From positions 169,766 to 233,765 of the forward strand of contig JAKEKT010000063.1 of assembly GCA_021495925.1 (NCBI GenBank): a stretch of 64,000 bases of DNA. Direction: 5' to 3'. This stretch comes from Diplodia intermedia (taxonomy: Eukaryota; Ascomycota; Dothideomycetes; Botryosphaeriales; Botryosphaeriaceae). The notes under the pieces are model-generated. The model did not search any database, was not told the DNA's origin, and saw only the letters and a program-made list of their open reading frames with translations. Shown here one piece after another: positions 35,209 through 45,428 of this stretch; the stretch's first letter is position 1, and each line of letters begins with the position of its first letter. The position numbers and the translations under genes were made by a program.

Positions 35209-36406
35209 CGTCGTCGAGGATAAACCAGTCCTAGACTGGGACAGCGGCAGCAACGCCGTTTCTATACAGGGCTGCTGCAAAGCTAAGTGGACCTGCGGGC
35301 TGGGGTTCGCCGACGGAGGATCAGTACGGTCCGAATGCTTGAGAGGGATGGAAGGATGCGTAGCAAGCATCGTTATACGGCTCGCGTGCGTGTCTGTCTT
35401 TTATCCAACGAAAGCCATGTTGCGGGGCGAGCGGCTAAGCCTACAGCGGCAATTCCAACACGGCGGTGACATCTAAGCCACAGCCAAATGGAAGGGAGAT
35501 TCTGGCGGCCTGGGGCGCCTTTGCTGCTGACTGACGCAATCGAGGCTGTGACAGGCTGCAGATGCAACCATGCGGAGTTGGTGGTGGAGCTACGGCGGCA
35601 GCCGAGGTCCTAATCCGTCGATTGGCCCCCCCCTGATTGGACGGCGGGAACGCTCCAGACACACTAGCCTGGCGGGACCGGCACCTCCAGTCCTCCCGCA
35701 CTACCTGTGCCGCCGGCGGGCCAACTCTTTCGTCCGGGCTCCGCTTGCGACGTTCCTGCCGTTTCGGGCGACGCCTTGACGTCCATGTTGCTCATCGGAA
35801 CCGCCGAAACCCAGGAGCACATGCTGCATGTCGAGGTTTCGATCTTAGAAGAAAGCGGCACGGTAAACGCCTACGCCTCAAAGCCGCCCTGAACCCTTGA
35901 GCCAATGGCTGCAGCCGTTGACAGGGATGCTAGCATAAGCCTCGCAACTCGGCCCCCTTCCATCACGGACTGTTCGGCGGAGGAACTGTCCCGGAAAGGT
36001 TCCTATTGGGGCGGAATCATCAGGTGAGGCGCAGGATGAACGGTTAAACCAGCTCACATGTACCACCGGCTATGTCGGATGAGCTGTTGTGAAGTTTTTG
36101 TGCAACGTAAGCAGCCCGACATGCAGCTGTAGTCAGATCGTGTCGCCTACGAAATACCTTGGAGCATCCACTTTTGATGGCCACAGCTTCCGCTTCTCAC
36201 TCTCATCATCCATGACCTCGAACATCCAAGTACGTAAGAATCGTGATGATGATTTCCTAGCCTGGCCAGGAACTACCGACATCGAGCCAAGACCCATTCG
36301 CAATTTGAAAGTCCAGCCCAAGAGAAAGAATAGGAGAACGACTGGCCAAGATTCCGATTATGCCCGCCGCTGGAGGATTTCCAGTCACAACTTCCATTTA
36401 TCCCTC
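35209..36406. other. Intergenic, CYP52 promoter side
   Basis: A 1.2-kb stretch with no supportable gene. Short open frames near 35570-35900 and 36089-36613 lack any family feature; the latter simply runs through the chitinase C-terminus on the opposite strand. Confidence 0.45.
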
Positions 36407-38085
36407 CTACTCACCCGGCATTCCCTTCCTCAAGTTCTCAAACTTACTATCCGGATACGCCAGGTTGTTTTCGACGAACTCGGCCTTGCCGCCATCGTAT
36501 CCGCACATGTTCTTGGCCACCTTGTTGAGAGAAGAGAATCCATGGTCAGTCGAACTTTCGTGATGGTGGTGGTGGTGGTGGTGGTGGTGTCCTTTGGATG
36601 GTTGGTGCCGTAGAGCATCACTCACGTTTCCGATGATGCTTTCCCCGCCCTTCTTGTCCGCCGACGACTCCCACCACATGGCGCCGCCCAGCCCCTTGTC
36701 GCGGATGTAGTCGGTCTTCTGCACCGCCATCTGCACCGTGTCGTACGACACCATCGTCCGCGTCGACGGGTCGTAGCAGTACGTCGCCGCCGCGTCCCGG
36801 TCGTAATGCTCGTGCGCACCGGGCCGGGGGAGGTCCTGAGCAAACGTGAGTACCCACAACTTGAAGGGAGAAAGAAAAGAGACGGCGGTACCTTGAAATC
36901 CCACACCCCGTTCTCCCAGCTGCCCTCGCCCACCCCACTATACGGCTTGCCCGGCCCATCCGTGTTCTGGAACGCGCGGCCGTACAGCGGCATGCCGATG
37001 ACCATCTTACTGTGCGGCACGCCGTTCTGACAGTAGTACGAGATGGCCTGCTCGGCGTTGAACGGCGTGCAGTTCGGGTTGTGATGGCACGCATACAGGT
37101 TCGCCTGGTGTCCCGCGCACGAGTCCCACGACCCCGCAAAGTCGTACGCCATCAGGTTGATGAAGTCGAGATGCTGCGCCATGGCTCCGAGATGCAGCTT
37201 GACGTAGTTCTGCGGACCCGCCGGCGCCGCGATGGACAGCAGGAAGCGCGCGTTGGGGTTCGCGCCGCTGTTGCGCAGCTGCGCCGCGTAGGCATCGAGC
37301 TCGCGGCGGGTTTCTTGGAGCAGTAGGACGAGGTCGCGCGCCTGCGCGTCATCCTGCGGGTACTCCCAGTCAACGTCGAGACCGTCAAGGCCGAGATCCT
37401 TAAGCAGCTGCACGGACGACTGGGCGAAGCGCTGGCGTCCTGCCGCCGTGGAGGCGGGCGCGGCGAAGTTGGAGCTGTAGGTCCAGCCGCCGATGGAGAG
37501 GAGAATCTTAAGATTGCGGTTGCGCTTCTTGAGGAGGTAGAGCTGCTTGATGCAGCCGTAGACGTTGGTGCCAATGTCGTTCCATGAGTCGCTCGGGTAG
37601 TGCTTCTCGATGTCGGACCAGCTGTCCGTCATGTACCTGTGGGGCGATGTGAGCTTCTATTTTCTTTGGAGTTTCTCGGGCTGATATTCCTACACTTCAC
37701 CGGAATCCGGCCGCACGTTGGCGAAGGCATAGAGCACATGGGTCAATTTCTCGGCCGGGAGATCTTGAGGATTGTGCTGGCGGCCGTAGATTGCCTGAGA
37801 GAGACGTGCGTGTCAGTTCTTTGATGTACTTCGATGTTGTTCCGAGGTTGCACCAACCCAGTTGACAAAGTACGCCACAGTCCTATATCCGTCACCGCCA
37901 CCCATTGTCGAAGTCGTTGGTTTGGAGGCGAAGTAGGGGAGTAATTTAGATGCAGGAGATGCAAGAGTGTGGAACAAATGCTGTGTGACGGCAGAGAAGG
38001 AGTTCGGCGGGGCGAAATATATGCAAACGGCGAGGAGGGCGATAGTTGTGGCAGCAACAGTGGAGAGGGCCGGTGTCCAGCGCAT
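36407..38085 (-). CDS. GH18 chitinase, membrane-anchored
   Basis: Five exons, 38085-37858, 37794-37694, 37636-36892, 36835-36626 and 36520-36407, give 465 residues. The GH18 barrel is shown by YRTVAYFVNWAIYG, KILLSIGGWTYS, the catalytic DGLDVDWEYP (acid Glu near 201), NLMAYDFAGSWD, MPLYGRAF and GGAMWWESS. It hydrolyses chitin in the wall or from food. The N-terminus has a hydrophobic span (LSTVAATTIALLAVCIYF) with no obvious cleavage site and a 45-residue stalk before the barrel, so it may be a signal anchor. A Met at 38184 would add 33 residues. The last intron, 36521-36625, is 105 bases, stays in frame and contains a CAC repeat. No chitin-binding module is present. Confidence 0.9.
36561..36590. 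repeat. CAC/GTG microsatellite inside an intron
   Basis: About nine GTG triplets on the plus strand lie inside the last predicted intron of the chitinase gene. Read in the chitinase frame they would encode about ten histidines. Confidence 0.85.
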
Positions 38086-38658
38086 CGTCACAACTGTGGC
38101 GCAGCCGCCGGTCGAGGGAACCCTGAGCGCAGGCTGAAACAGGTTTAACGGGTCGCGGCTGATGATCTTACTCGCTGGCGCCACTCAAGCTGTTGTCGAG
38201 GCGCTACATCGACTCATGCTCCATTGACTGTGTGGGGTTACATCCGCTCAACGTTGCTGATGGAGGTTGCTGCCGTGGCGGGCTTGTCGCAGGGTCAGTC
38301 AACCCTATGCTCTTTGTGTTGCCGCCAAGGAAGGCGAATGACGTGGGACTTAGCGGCAACCCGTATTTTACTGTGGCCGCTGTGGACTTTGGCCAGCTGG
38401 TGGTCAGTGGTCGGATGTGGCGACGAGGAGACACGGCCCAAGCGGGATAGCCAGTCACAGCGGATTGAGCTTCAACAGGTTCCTTCAGCTTGGATGGCGC
38501 ATTGGGAAGAAAATCGTAACCGAATAGCCTACAACGCCATGATCCTTGGGGCCAGGGCAAACCAGCAGTCCAAACACCTCCCGCTCAGTTCCGAGCGTCA
38601 TAAGCCAAAGCGCGACCGGTGAAGGCAGTTGAGCTCCACCGAACCGAGACCATGGTCC
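38086..38658. other. Intergenic, chitinase promoter side
   Basis: No gene or distinct element is seen in this 573-base gap between two minus-strand genes. Confidence 0.4.
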
Positions 38659-39549
38659 TCACAACTCGGCTCCCTTCACGCCCTCGCTGGAGCAGACCTC
38701 CTTGTACGGAAGAAGCTTTCTATACGCTTCTTCGGTCTGTGTCGCCGCGTCTCTACTTCGCAAGAAGCTCTGAATCCTCTGCTCGCGATCGCCGCACGCC
38801 ACGGCAGCTTGCCTGACCCTCTTCAATTCTCTGCTTGTCTCGGCGTGCACAATGTCCCTCTGTTCAATCATGGTATTGCCCCACTGACCTGCCCGTGTTG
38901 CCTGGCCATACCCGCCCAAGGCAGCAGCGAGGACGACGAGTCCTACAAAGGCCCCGTTGGACAGAAAGATGGGGTGCTGGTCACTCTTCTGGTCCCGGTT
39001 GTACCAGCGCTCCCAGTCCTCCCACGTCGCGTTGGCGGTTGGATCCTCCCCCGGCTTCCACTTGTATGGGCGATCGTATGGAGGCGGGCTTATGTCCCTT
39101 GCAGAGCCCCAGCCGGCGCCCCAGCGGTCGTATGCGCTGCGCTTCGACGGATCGGACAGAACGGTGTGGGCCGCGACGATCAGGCGGTAGCGCTCGAGGC
39201 GGACGGGATGCGGGCACACATCGGATCGGACATGCGAGGGTATCGGGCGGTCCGGGTGGTAGACCTTCACGAGCTCGTAGAAGGCGCGCTTGTTGTATGG
39301 CGAGCCCTTTTTCAACTGGAAGATTTCGTATGGTGTCGGAAGCCTCCCCTGGGCCGCGCTCTGGGGCCACGGGAAGTGATCGCGGTCGCAGGAGTCGTTC
39401 GCATCGACGCCGGCAACGTGGGCGTAGGAGCGGACATTGGGCGGATGGTGTCGGGAGTGGCGGGCGGGCGATGACGCATTAGAAGGATAGCAGGCGCATT
39501 GGACGCCCTGGTAGGAGCAGAGGAGAAGGCCAGGCTTCTTGATGAGCAT
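38659..39549 (-). CDS. J-domain protein, probably mitochondrial membrane
   Basis: One exon of 296 codons starting MLIKKPGLLLCSYQG. The first 50 residues are basic, Ser/His-rich and poor in acids, like a mitochondrial leader. The J domain runs from about residue 72 (TPYEIFQLKKG) with HPD at 98-100 and ends near DPSKRSAYDRWGAGWG. A hydrophobic span lies at about 199-216 (AFVGLVVLAAALGGYGQA). The rest is helical. This fits a short, membrane-bound J-protein that recruits an Hsp70; similar fungal proteins are annotated only as DnaJ-domain proteins, and I cannot tie it to a named yeast gene. It is divergent from the next gene, with 301 bases between starts. Confidence 0.82.
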   Translation of the reverse strand: MLIKKPGLLLCSYQGVQCACYPSNASSPARHSRHHPPNVRSYAHVAGVDANDSCDRDHFPWPQSAAQGRLPTPYEIFQLKKGSPYNKRAFYELVKVYHPDRPIPSHVRSDVCPHPVRLERYRLIVAAHTVLSDPSKRSAYDRWGAGWGSARDISPPPYDRPYKWKPGEDPTANATWEDWERWYNRDQKSDQHPIFLSNGAFVGLVVLAAALGGYGQATRAGQWGNTMIEQRDIVHAETSRELKRVRQAAVACGDREQRIQSFLRSRDAATQTEEAYRKLLPYKEVCSSEGVKGAEL

Positions 39550-39850
39550 CTTCGAGACGGGTTACCGCGGGGCACATGGCTCCAGCAACATTGGGAGAGG
39601 GAGCGAGAGCCGAGGCGGGGAAGGAGGCATGGGTATATGGGCAGCAGTGGCAGCGATTGCGGAGGCCGAGTCAATGGTGCGGGAGCATCGGCTTATCGAT
39701 AAGCCCCGGTGCCGGCTGGTGATGCGACTCCTCTCCCCGTCGCAACCTTCTCTCATGCGCTCATCCGTCGCAACGCTCTCTTATGGCGACTGATGCATCC
39801 TCGTCCGCGCTACCGCTCTGCTCGCCTTGCGCGCCGTCACTTCCATCGCC

Positions 39851-41061
39851 ATGGAACACCGCCCGGAGCCTTTTCTGATGCGCCTCATATCACGCCGCCG
39901 AGTCCAACGCGCACAGGAAGCCTACGACCCGGGAAGTGGCCAGGTCTTTGCCGAGACACACTGCGGCATGACCTCCATGTTCCCCTCGTGGGTCACTGCG
40001 ACTACCGGTAGCATCGCCGATCTTGTCGATTTTCGGGACCCTGGCTCTGTTGGAGCTGCCTGCCTGGAGCAGGTTGCCATTCGCTCCGTGCTTCTGCAAC
40101 TGCATAATCTGGACCACGAGACCATCTCCTGCGTTCCGTGGACCATTGGAAGGAAGATTTGGGCCCAAATCCGCCACTACCGTCTAGATTCTCTGCGCAT
40201 CTGGCGCATCTTTGTCAGGGCATATCCTGACGAGCGTCATGCTTTCCAGGAAACACGCAAGATTCCTTTGCTGAACTCGACCGCCCATTACGCTTTCGAT
40301 GAAATCGTCAGACAAGTCACCGCACCAAACTTTGAGTGGGTGACTCATTTGACATTGCAAGACCCTCAACTTTCCAAGCACGACTGGGCCAAAATCACCA
40401 AGATCCGGAATCTTGGCGCTCTTACCATCCTTGGCCCATGTTCGGATAGTCTGGACGACCGCGTTGTGCGGGGGTGGAGTGAAGCAGCAAAAGACGGACA
40501 TGTCTTCTCGAAACTACGCCTAGTGTGTTTCATCTGTCAGCCCTACATCACGACGCGTTCGTTGGGCTTCCTGCGCACTTTGCCCGCTTTGACCCTCTGC
40601 AACTTGACCGGATGCGATGTTGATCCCGATCAAGCAGAAGACCTCGGCTGGAGAGCTTCATTCCTGTAAGTTTTGCTGACTGACGGAGCAGACCATGGAA
40701 TACTGAATTTGGGGCCAGTAATTCGAAGGCTCATGAGCTCAACATCGAGTGGACCTTCAGCTCCAATGTGCATGATGCCATACGCGCCTACTACCGCCGC
40801 GCAGCATCTCCAACTTTGTCTCCACCCACGGATATTGAAACCCATGAGGAACCCGTCCTCTCTTTATTCAAACGCTCAACAACCGTCGTACTACCTCCAA
40901 TGGGCGTGGCGTTGTGGTTTTGGCGAAGCAGTCCTTCAGGACAGAGTGGTGAGGTGACCAAGGAGCTTTCAACTACTGCAGAGCCTCCGAAGAAGAAACG
41001 CAGGCTGCGCGCGACGAAAGAGAAGGCTTTAGGTGACGTATTGGGTAGCTTCGGGATATGA
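39851..41061 (+). CDS. Conserved-looking hypothetical protein, 385 aa
   Basis: Exons 39851-40665 and 40719-41061 are joined by a 53-base intron (donor GTAAGT, branch-like TGCTGAC, acceptor GGCCAG, phase 2). A nearer AG would give a 26-base intron, which is too short. The protein starts MEHRPEPFLMRLISRRR. The centre has leucine-rich, LRR-like strands (WVTHLTLQDPQL; LGALTILGPC; LPALTLCNLTGC). The C-terminus has a nuclear-localisation-like KKKRRLRATKEK. No family is recognised. Nuclear localisation is an inference from the basic tail only. Confidence 0.7.
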
Positions 41062-41166
41062 GCGTTCTCCTCAGGCGCGTCGAGAAGCACTGAATATGCT
41101 TTTCGTCTTATTTCTTGATTATGCAAGGTTTTACTTGTATTTACGATACCCCCTCAGCGCGTTTTG

Positions 41167-41638
41167 CTATTGGTGTCTCTCTCGCAGGAACCATTGAAAC
41201 TGTTGCAGAATATCCCATGTTGTTCTTTCATGGTCAAGGGAAGTCTCGAGATATTCACTCCGCCGCAAGATATCTTCGGTTACGAGACGGCGAATCTTTT
41301 GCCCTCTGGGCACATGCCTCAGAAACCGTGCTTCCGGTTTTTTGTGTGATAATGAGGTGAGAGTAGGGTTCAAAAGCGGTACTTCCTGGCACGGATGATC
41401 ACGCTTAATATGTGCAGGGTGACGGCGCGCATAAATCCGAGGCTGTATTGGAGATGTCAGCGTTGGGTGGGAGAGCTTGGGGGCGGCACGGTGCGGGCGA
41501 TGGTGCCAATTTGATTGGCAGTGTTGCTTCACTGCTGTTTGTAGAGGTACTTGTAGTCAATATAGATGCACATCTGGCACTTGTGGTGGGGCACTCACTG
41601 ACCAAGCTCCCAAGCGAACAAGTCCACAGTTCCTCCAT
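41167..41638 (-). CDS. Possible small two-exon hypothetical gene
   Basis: Exon 1 (41638-41599) starts MEELWTCSLGSLV and exon 2 (41549-41167) ends WFLRERHQ. They are joined by a 49-base intron with donor GTGAGT, branch-like TTGAC and acceptor CAAG, and the join keeps frame for 140 residues. Exon 2 is basic, with a helix-like C-terminus (LRRSEYLETSLDHERTTWDIL). No motif is recognised and open frames exist on the other strand too (for example 41412-41912), so this remains a weak model. Confidence 0.3.
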
Positions 41639-42001
41639 TCTGCCGCTGTATGGTGAAATGCCGGTTGGCGAATGGTGGGTGTATGCAGAGGATTCAGAAT
41701 CCGAAAGAAGGAGAAAGCAGCATCTTTGGGTGAAGTTGGCAGATTGCCGAATCGGGCGGTATCAAGTGGTGGCTGCTCTTCGCGGTCGAATGTTCCAGAA
41801 AGGTTGCGCCCGCAGATGCTTCACCTGTGTGTGCCTGTCTACTCCGGGCAGTCAGCCGGTAGCTAGGTGGGTGGGTGAAGGCGCTGGTTGCCCCGGTCAC
41901 CAGATCCCGTGATCGGCCGGCCGGCGCAGCTGATGCCGACTACCTGCCCTACTTAAGCTCCCGACGCCCCCCAACCTTCCTCTCTTTTCTTCTTCTTCTT
42001 C

Positions 42002-42210
42002 ATCTCTTTGCCTTTTGGCTTAGATCAAGTGTTGGCACTGGGGGATTCATTTCTTGCCTTTTGGCTTGAAACAAGTGTGGGCACTGAGGGATTCGATTCT
42101 TTTGCCTTTTGGCTTAAATCAAATGTTGGCACTGGGGGACTTGGTTCTTTGCCTTTTGGCTTAAATCAAGTGTGGGTACTGGGGCAACAATTGTGGCACT
42201 GGGGGATCAA
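42002..42210 (+). repeat. Tandem array derived from U2 snRNA 5' end
   Basis: Four copies of a unit of about 47 bases, with their GCCTTTTGGC hairpins at 42010, 42056, 42104 and 42151, followed by a partial copy (GGCACTGGGGGATCAAG) near 42194. The first copy, 42002-42032, begins ATCTCTTTGCC and ends TAGATCAAGTGT, which matches the 5' end of fungal U2 snRNA as I remember it over 31 bases. U2 should continue with the branch-site recognition GTAGTA; here every copy continues instead with TGGCACTGGGGG or a close variant. So this is not a functional U2 gene but a repeat built on its first stem-loop. Confidence 0.8.
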
Positions 42211-42252
42211 GCAACCCAGAAGTTGACGGTACGGCGACAGAGGTTACGGACG

Positions 42253-42672
42253 CTATCCTCTCTTAAATATTGCGTGGTCAGGGTGCTCAAGCAGAACGGC
42301 TGGGAAGTTGTGAATGTCTAACGGAAGTTCCAAGTGGGCAGGGCACCACTGTTTGGCTATGGGGGCGATCGACACAACAAAAGGAACCCAACTGACGCGC
42401 TGAGTAGATTCAGTCATTCCAACCTTGTTCACAGGGTTGGGTGGCTGGGTGGGTAATAGACCGGCATGGTCTGGTTGCTGTACCGTCTTCTTCTTTGCTA
42501 TATTGAGGGCCATCAATGAATTAATGAATGCATCCTTCCTTTGATTTTCCTCTGCTTCAGCCTCGTGATCGTGCTCCTCATCGCCCACGCGACCGTGAGG
42601 TCCTGCTTCCTTTAAGTTGGTCACAGCGGCAGGCGTGCCCGCCGCGTCAACCAACAACAGTGCTGCCATCAT
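42253..42672 (-). CDS. Doubtful hypothetical frame
   Basis: A 139-residue frame from a Met at 42672 begins MMAALLLVDAAGTPAAV, which resembles a short signal peptide, followed by an acidic/His segment (GDEEHDHEAEAEENQRKD). Its C-terminal half does not resemble a known domain. It is open without introns but has no other support. It lies between the U2-like array and the divergent small gene at 42817. Confidence 0.25.
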   Translation of the reverse strand: MMAALLLVDAAGTPAAVTNLKEAGPHGRVGDEEHDHEAEAEENQRKDAFINSLMALNIAKKKTVQQPDHAGLLPTQPPNPVNKVGMTESTQRVSWVPFVVSIAPIAKQWCPAHLELPLDIHNFPAVLLEHPDHAIFKRG

Positions 42673-42816
42673 CGTCAACGCCGCTGAGAATCCACAAATC
42701 CCACTAACAAACGTCACCCATTCTCCTCCAAACTCAAACCTGCGCAAGCTCTTGCTCGCACAGGACAGAGAGGAGGGAATCAAAGCATCAGGCGCACTCC
42801 GCACCTCGCAGCCACC

Positions 42817-43375
42817 ATGACGGGAACCAAAGACTCGGCCTTCGAGTCCGAACTCCACGCCTGCTCGCTCATGATCGAGCAGATCAAAGGTAATAACCAT
42901 TCCGACCGTCGCTCCGCTACACCTCACCGTCACACCGCACCGCCTTCGCCTTGCTGAACTCTCCCACCATGCGTGAGGCCACCACCTGCTACACAGCACC
43001 CTCCCTCCCTCCTCCACTCCACCTCACCCGCAATGCCGTCTGCTTACCTGCGTCACCAACACGGAAAAACTCACAACATCGAAAAACTCAGCAAACGCCC
43101 GCGTCCTCTTCGGTTGCCGCCTCACCTACGACGTCGCCATCGGCCACGGCGACGACGGCGGCTACCGCGCCGTGCTCTTCCGCCACAACCGCGACGAAAG
43201 CGACAGCCACAAAGCGTGCGCGGCGGACGGGCCCAAGGGGACAAAGTTCTCGGAGCTGCGCCAGGCGCACGCGCTGCTGCGCATGGGCTTCGCGCCGACG
43301 AGGACGGCGGCGGTGAGGAGCGTGTTGGATTGGACGGAGGGTTTGGTCAGCGGCGGAGGCGGCGATCGGGATTGA
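42817..43375 (+). CDS. Small hypothetical protein, 118 aa
   Basis: Exon 1 (42817-42889) begins MTGTKDSAFESELHACSLM; exon 2 (43092-43375) continues ANARVLFGCRLTYDVAIGHG. The 202-base intron has donor GTAATA and acceptor ACTCAG and keeps phase 1. The product is soluble, with no signal or span, and has a C-terminal helix (GFAPTRTAAVRSVLDWTEGL). Exon 2 is GC-rich with coding-like third positions. Family unknown; the intron is long for this window and a nearer acceptor may be used. Confidence 0.5.
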
Positions 43376-45428
43376 GAAAACCGAGACCAGGTGAGATGGA
43401 GGGATGCATATGCCTACGGATCAGCGCGGGATGCCCCGGTTTCTTCTGAAGAAGCTCTTGCTTTTTTACATGCCAACCGTCGGCGCATCCGCGCCAGGAA
43501 GGTCGACGGCAACAAACGGGAGAGAAATCATAAGAGACTGAAAAGATGCCGGCGTGGACCGGAGGCACTAGCCGCAAGGCCATCCGCTTTCTAGGCTGCA
43601 GATGAACATCCTTGTCGAAGTACTTCATCTGTGCAACTTGATAGAGCTGTGCATAGCTGATGAGTACCGCCGAAGCGTTGTACAGCTAACGTGTCTTAGC
43701 GCAAACGAAACGGGGTCCGATCGAGAGTACAAGGCAATAACCGCAATCCCTGGCAATGAGAACTCCCCGACGGAAGTGATGGCGCGCAGGGAACCGTGCA
43801 CAGAGACTCGGCTTCAAAGATGACTCGAAGTGTTTGCACAAGTGCCAGGGGCTGGACGAAGAGATTGCGCGGACTCCATCTACAGGGCAGTGGCAGCGTT
43901 GGGTGGGGGCAAGCTGCCGACGATAGTTCAGTCGGACGGGGCTATAGGGTAGACAGATGGCTTATCCGGCATAGTGGTAGCGAGAAATAGACTTGAGCTT
44001 AAGATGCAAGCTTAAGCTCGTCACTCTAGCGTTCGACTCAAGCAAGAAGCTTCGCGACGGGATCGCAGGCTGATGGAGCGCCAAGAGAAGTTGTTGCGAT
44101 TGCAGCATGTCCTCGGCGAAGTGTTGGTCGGTGGTTTCTGGGCGGAGCCGGACACCTGAAAGTCTCCGAAATTGCCGACCCAGCGCAAAACGTAGCCATT
44201 GGAGGGAGCAGTTGACGTAAAAGGCAGCTGATCTACGGCGGCTTCTATGAGCTGTCGGATCACTTATCGCCGACGGCTGCTGCAGGCGTTGGCCCACACT
44301 GGCGGTAACTCTCATGCTCGCCAACTGCCGAAGACGGCGGGGCTATAGGCAGAGAGACAGGGATCGGTACTCGTATTACGTTCCCTCCCAGCGATGAGCA
44401 GGATTGGCTCCAAAAGTGGAGCTGGACAGCTTTGTGGTGCGTTCCTGAAATTTGCGCACCTCCCCCACCCTGACGATAGCCAAGCGGTGCCAGGAAGTGG
44501 CCTGGCAATTTGGCGAAGCTGGAGTCCCGAGGAGGAGCTGAATGCGGCGACGCAGTACCATGTTTCCTGGGCGGCCGCAGGCTTGGCCAGTGGGTGAGGC
44601 TCTGGGGCGCAAAGCTTAGCCTGGAGCGGTCGGCGTGCCTGAGTCGGGGAGGGTGGTCAGCTCGGGATAAGGCCACGGCATGAGAGGATCCCATAGCGCG
44701 GGTCCTGCCGCTATAAGCCATGAAGACATTTTCCGGTCGGCAAGGGCGCGCTTGGGGAGGGTGTGGACTGACGGCACCCCTGCACCCCACGGGGCTCAAG
44801 CGCGTCCCGGCGCGCACAGGTGGTGGCAGGCTGGGTCCAGAAACGGCGGGGGTTGCGGGCCAAGAGCAGGCCAAGAAAACGAACCGCATGACGGGCAGCA
44901 TCTGCAAATCGGCGGCAGGGAATCGCGCGCGCGTCGTGGCAGGATGGCGTACCGGCAGTCCGCGCGCGCTGCGTCCATGGCTGCTCTCTGGCGCGGGTCG
45001 GCTCTGGGGTGAAGCGCAGAAGATCTTGGGCGGGCCCTTGTGCCCTGGTCATTGCGGGGAGCGTCTCGCTTAACCTGTCGTTAAACCCGGGGTGCAGTTG
45101 CCTTTCCAGCAGGGGGCGTTCTTGCCATCCCCATCTTCTCCGCCTCCGCCTTGCGCGCGACCTTGATCAAGTCACAGCCCCGCCCGTGCGCCTCTCGAAT
45201 TGCCATCCCGTCCCGGCCTTCGTCTCGTCATCACCCCCGAGCCCAATAGCCTAATGACTCGCCCGTGCTACTTGCCCTCCCCCGGGGCACTACTTCGGCT
45301 CACTGCAACATGCACCACCTTTGCATGCCGACGATCATTGCCCTGTGCCTGCCGCTATAAAGCCCAGCTACCCCGTTTCTCGAAACACCAGGCGATCCAA
45401 CGGCCTTTTCCATCGTTCCTCAAACAAG
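43376..45428. other. Gene-poor 2-kb stretch
   Basis: No gene is supported. It contains a small perfect inverted repeat at 43995-44019 (arms GAGCTTAAG and CTTAAGCTC around seven bases). Open frames at 44260-45050 overlap on several frames and look random. Confidence 0.45.
45356..45362 (+). promoter_or_regulatory. TATA box of the carboxylesterase gene
   Basis: TATAAAG lies 67-73 bases before the start codon at 45429, the same spacing as the P450 TATA box in this window. Confidence 0.55.

Noticed and set aside
40666..40691. A 26-base intron in the 385-residue hypothetical gene
   Set aside because: Too short to splice; the next acceptor gives a 53-base intron in the same frame.
42002..42210. 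A functional U2 snRNA gene
   Set aside because: The branch-site recognition sequence and all later U2 stems are missing from every copy.
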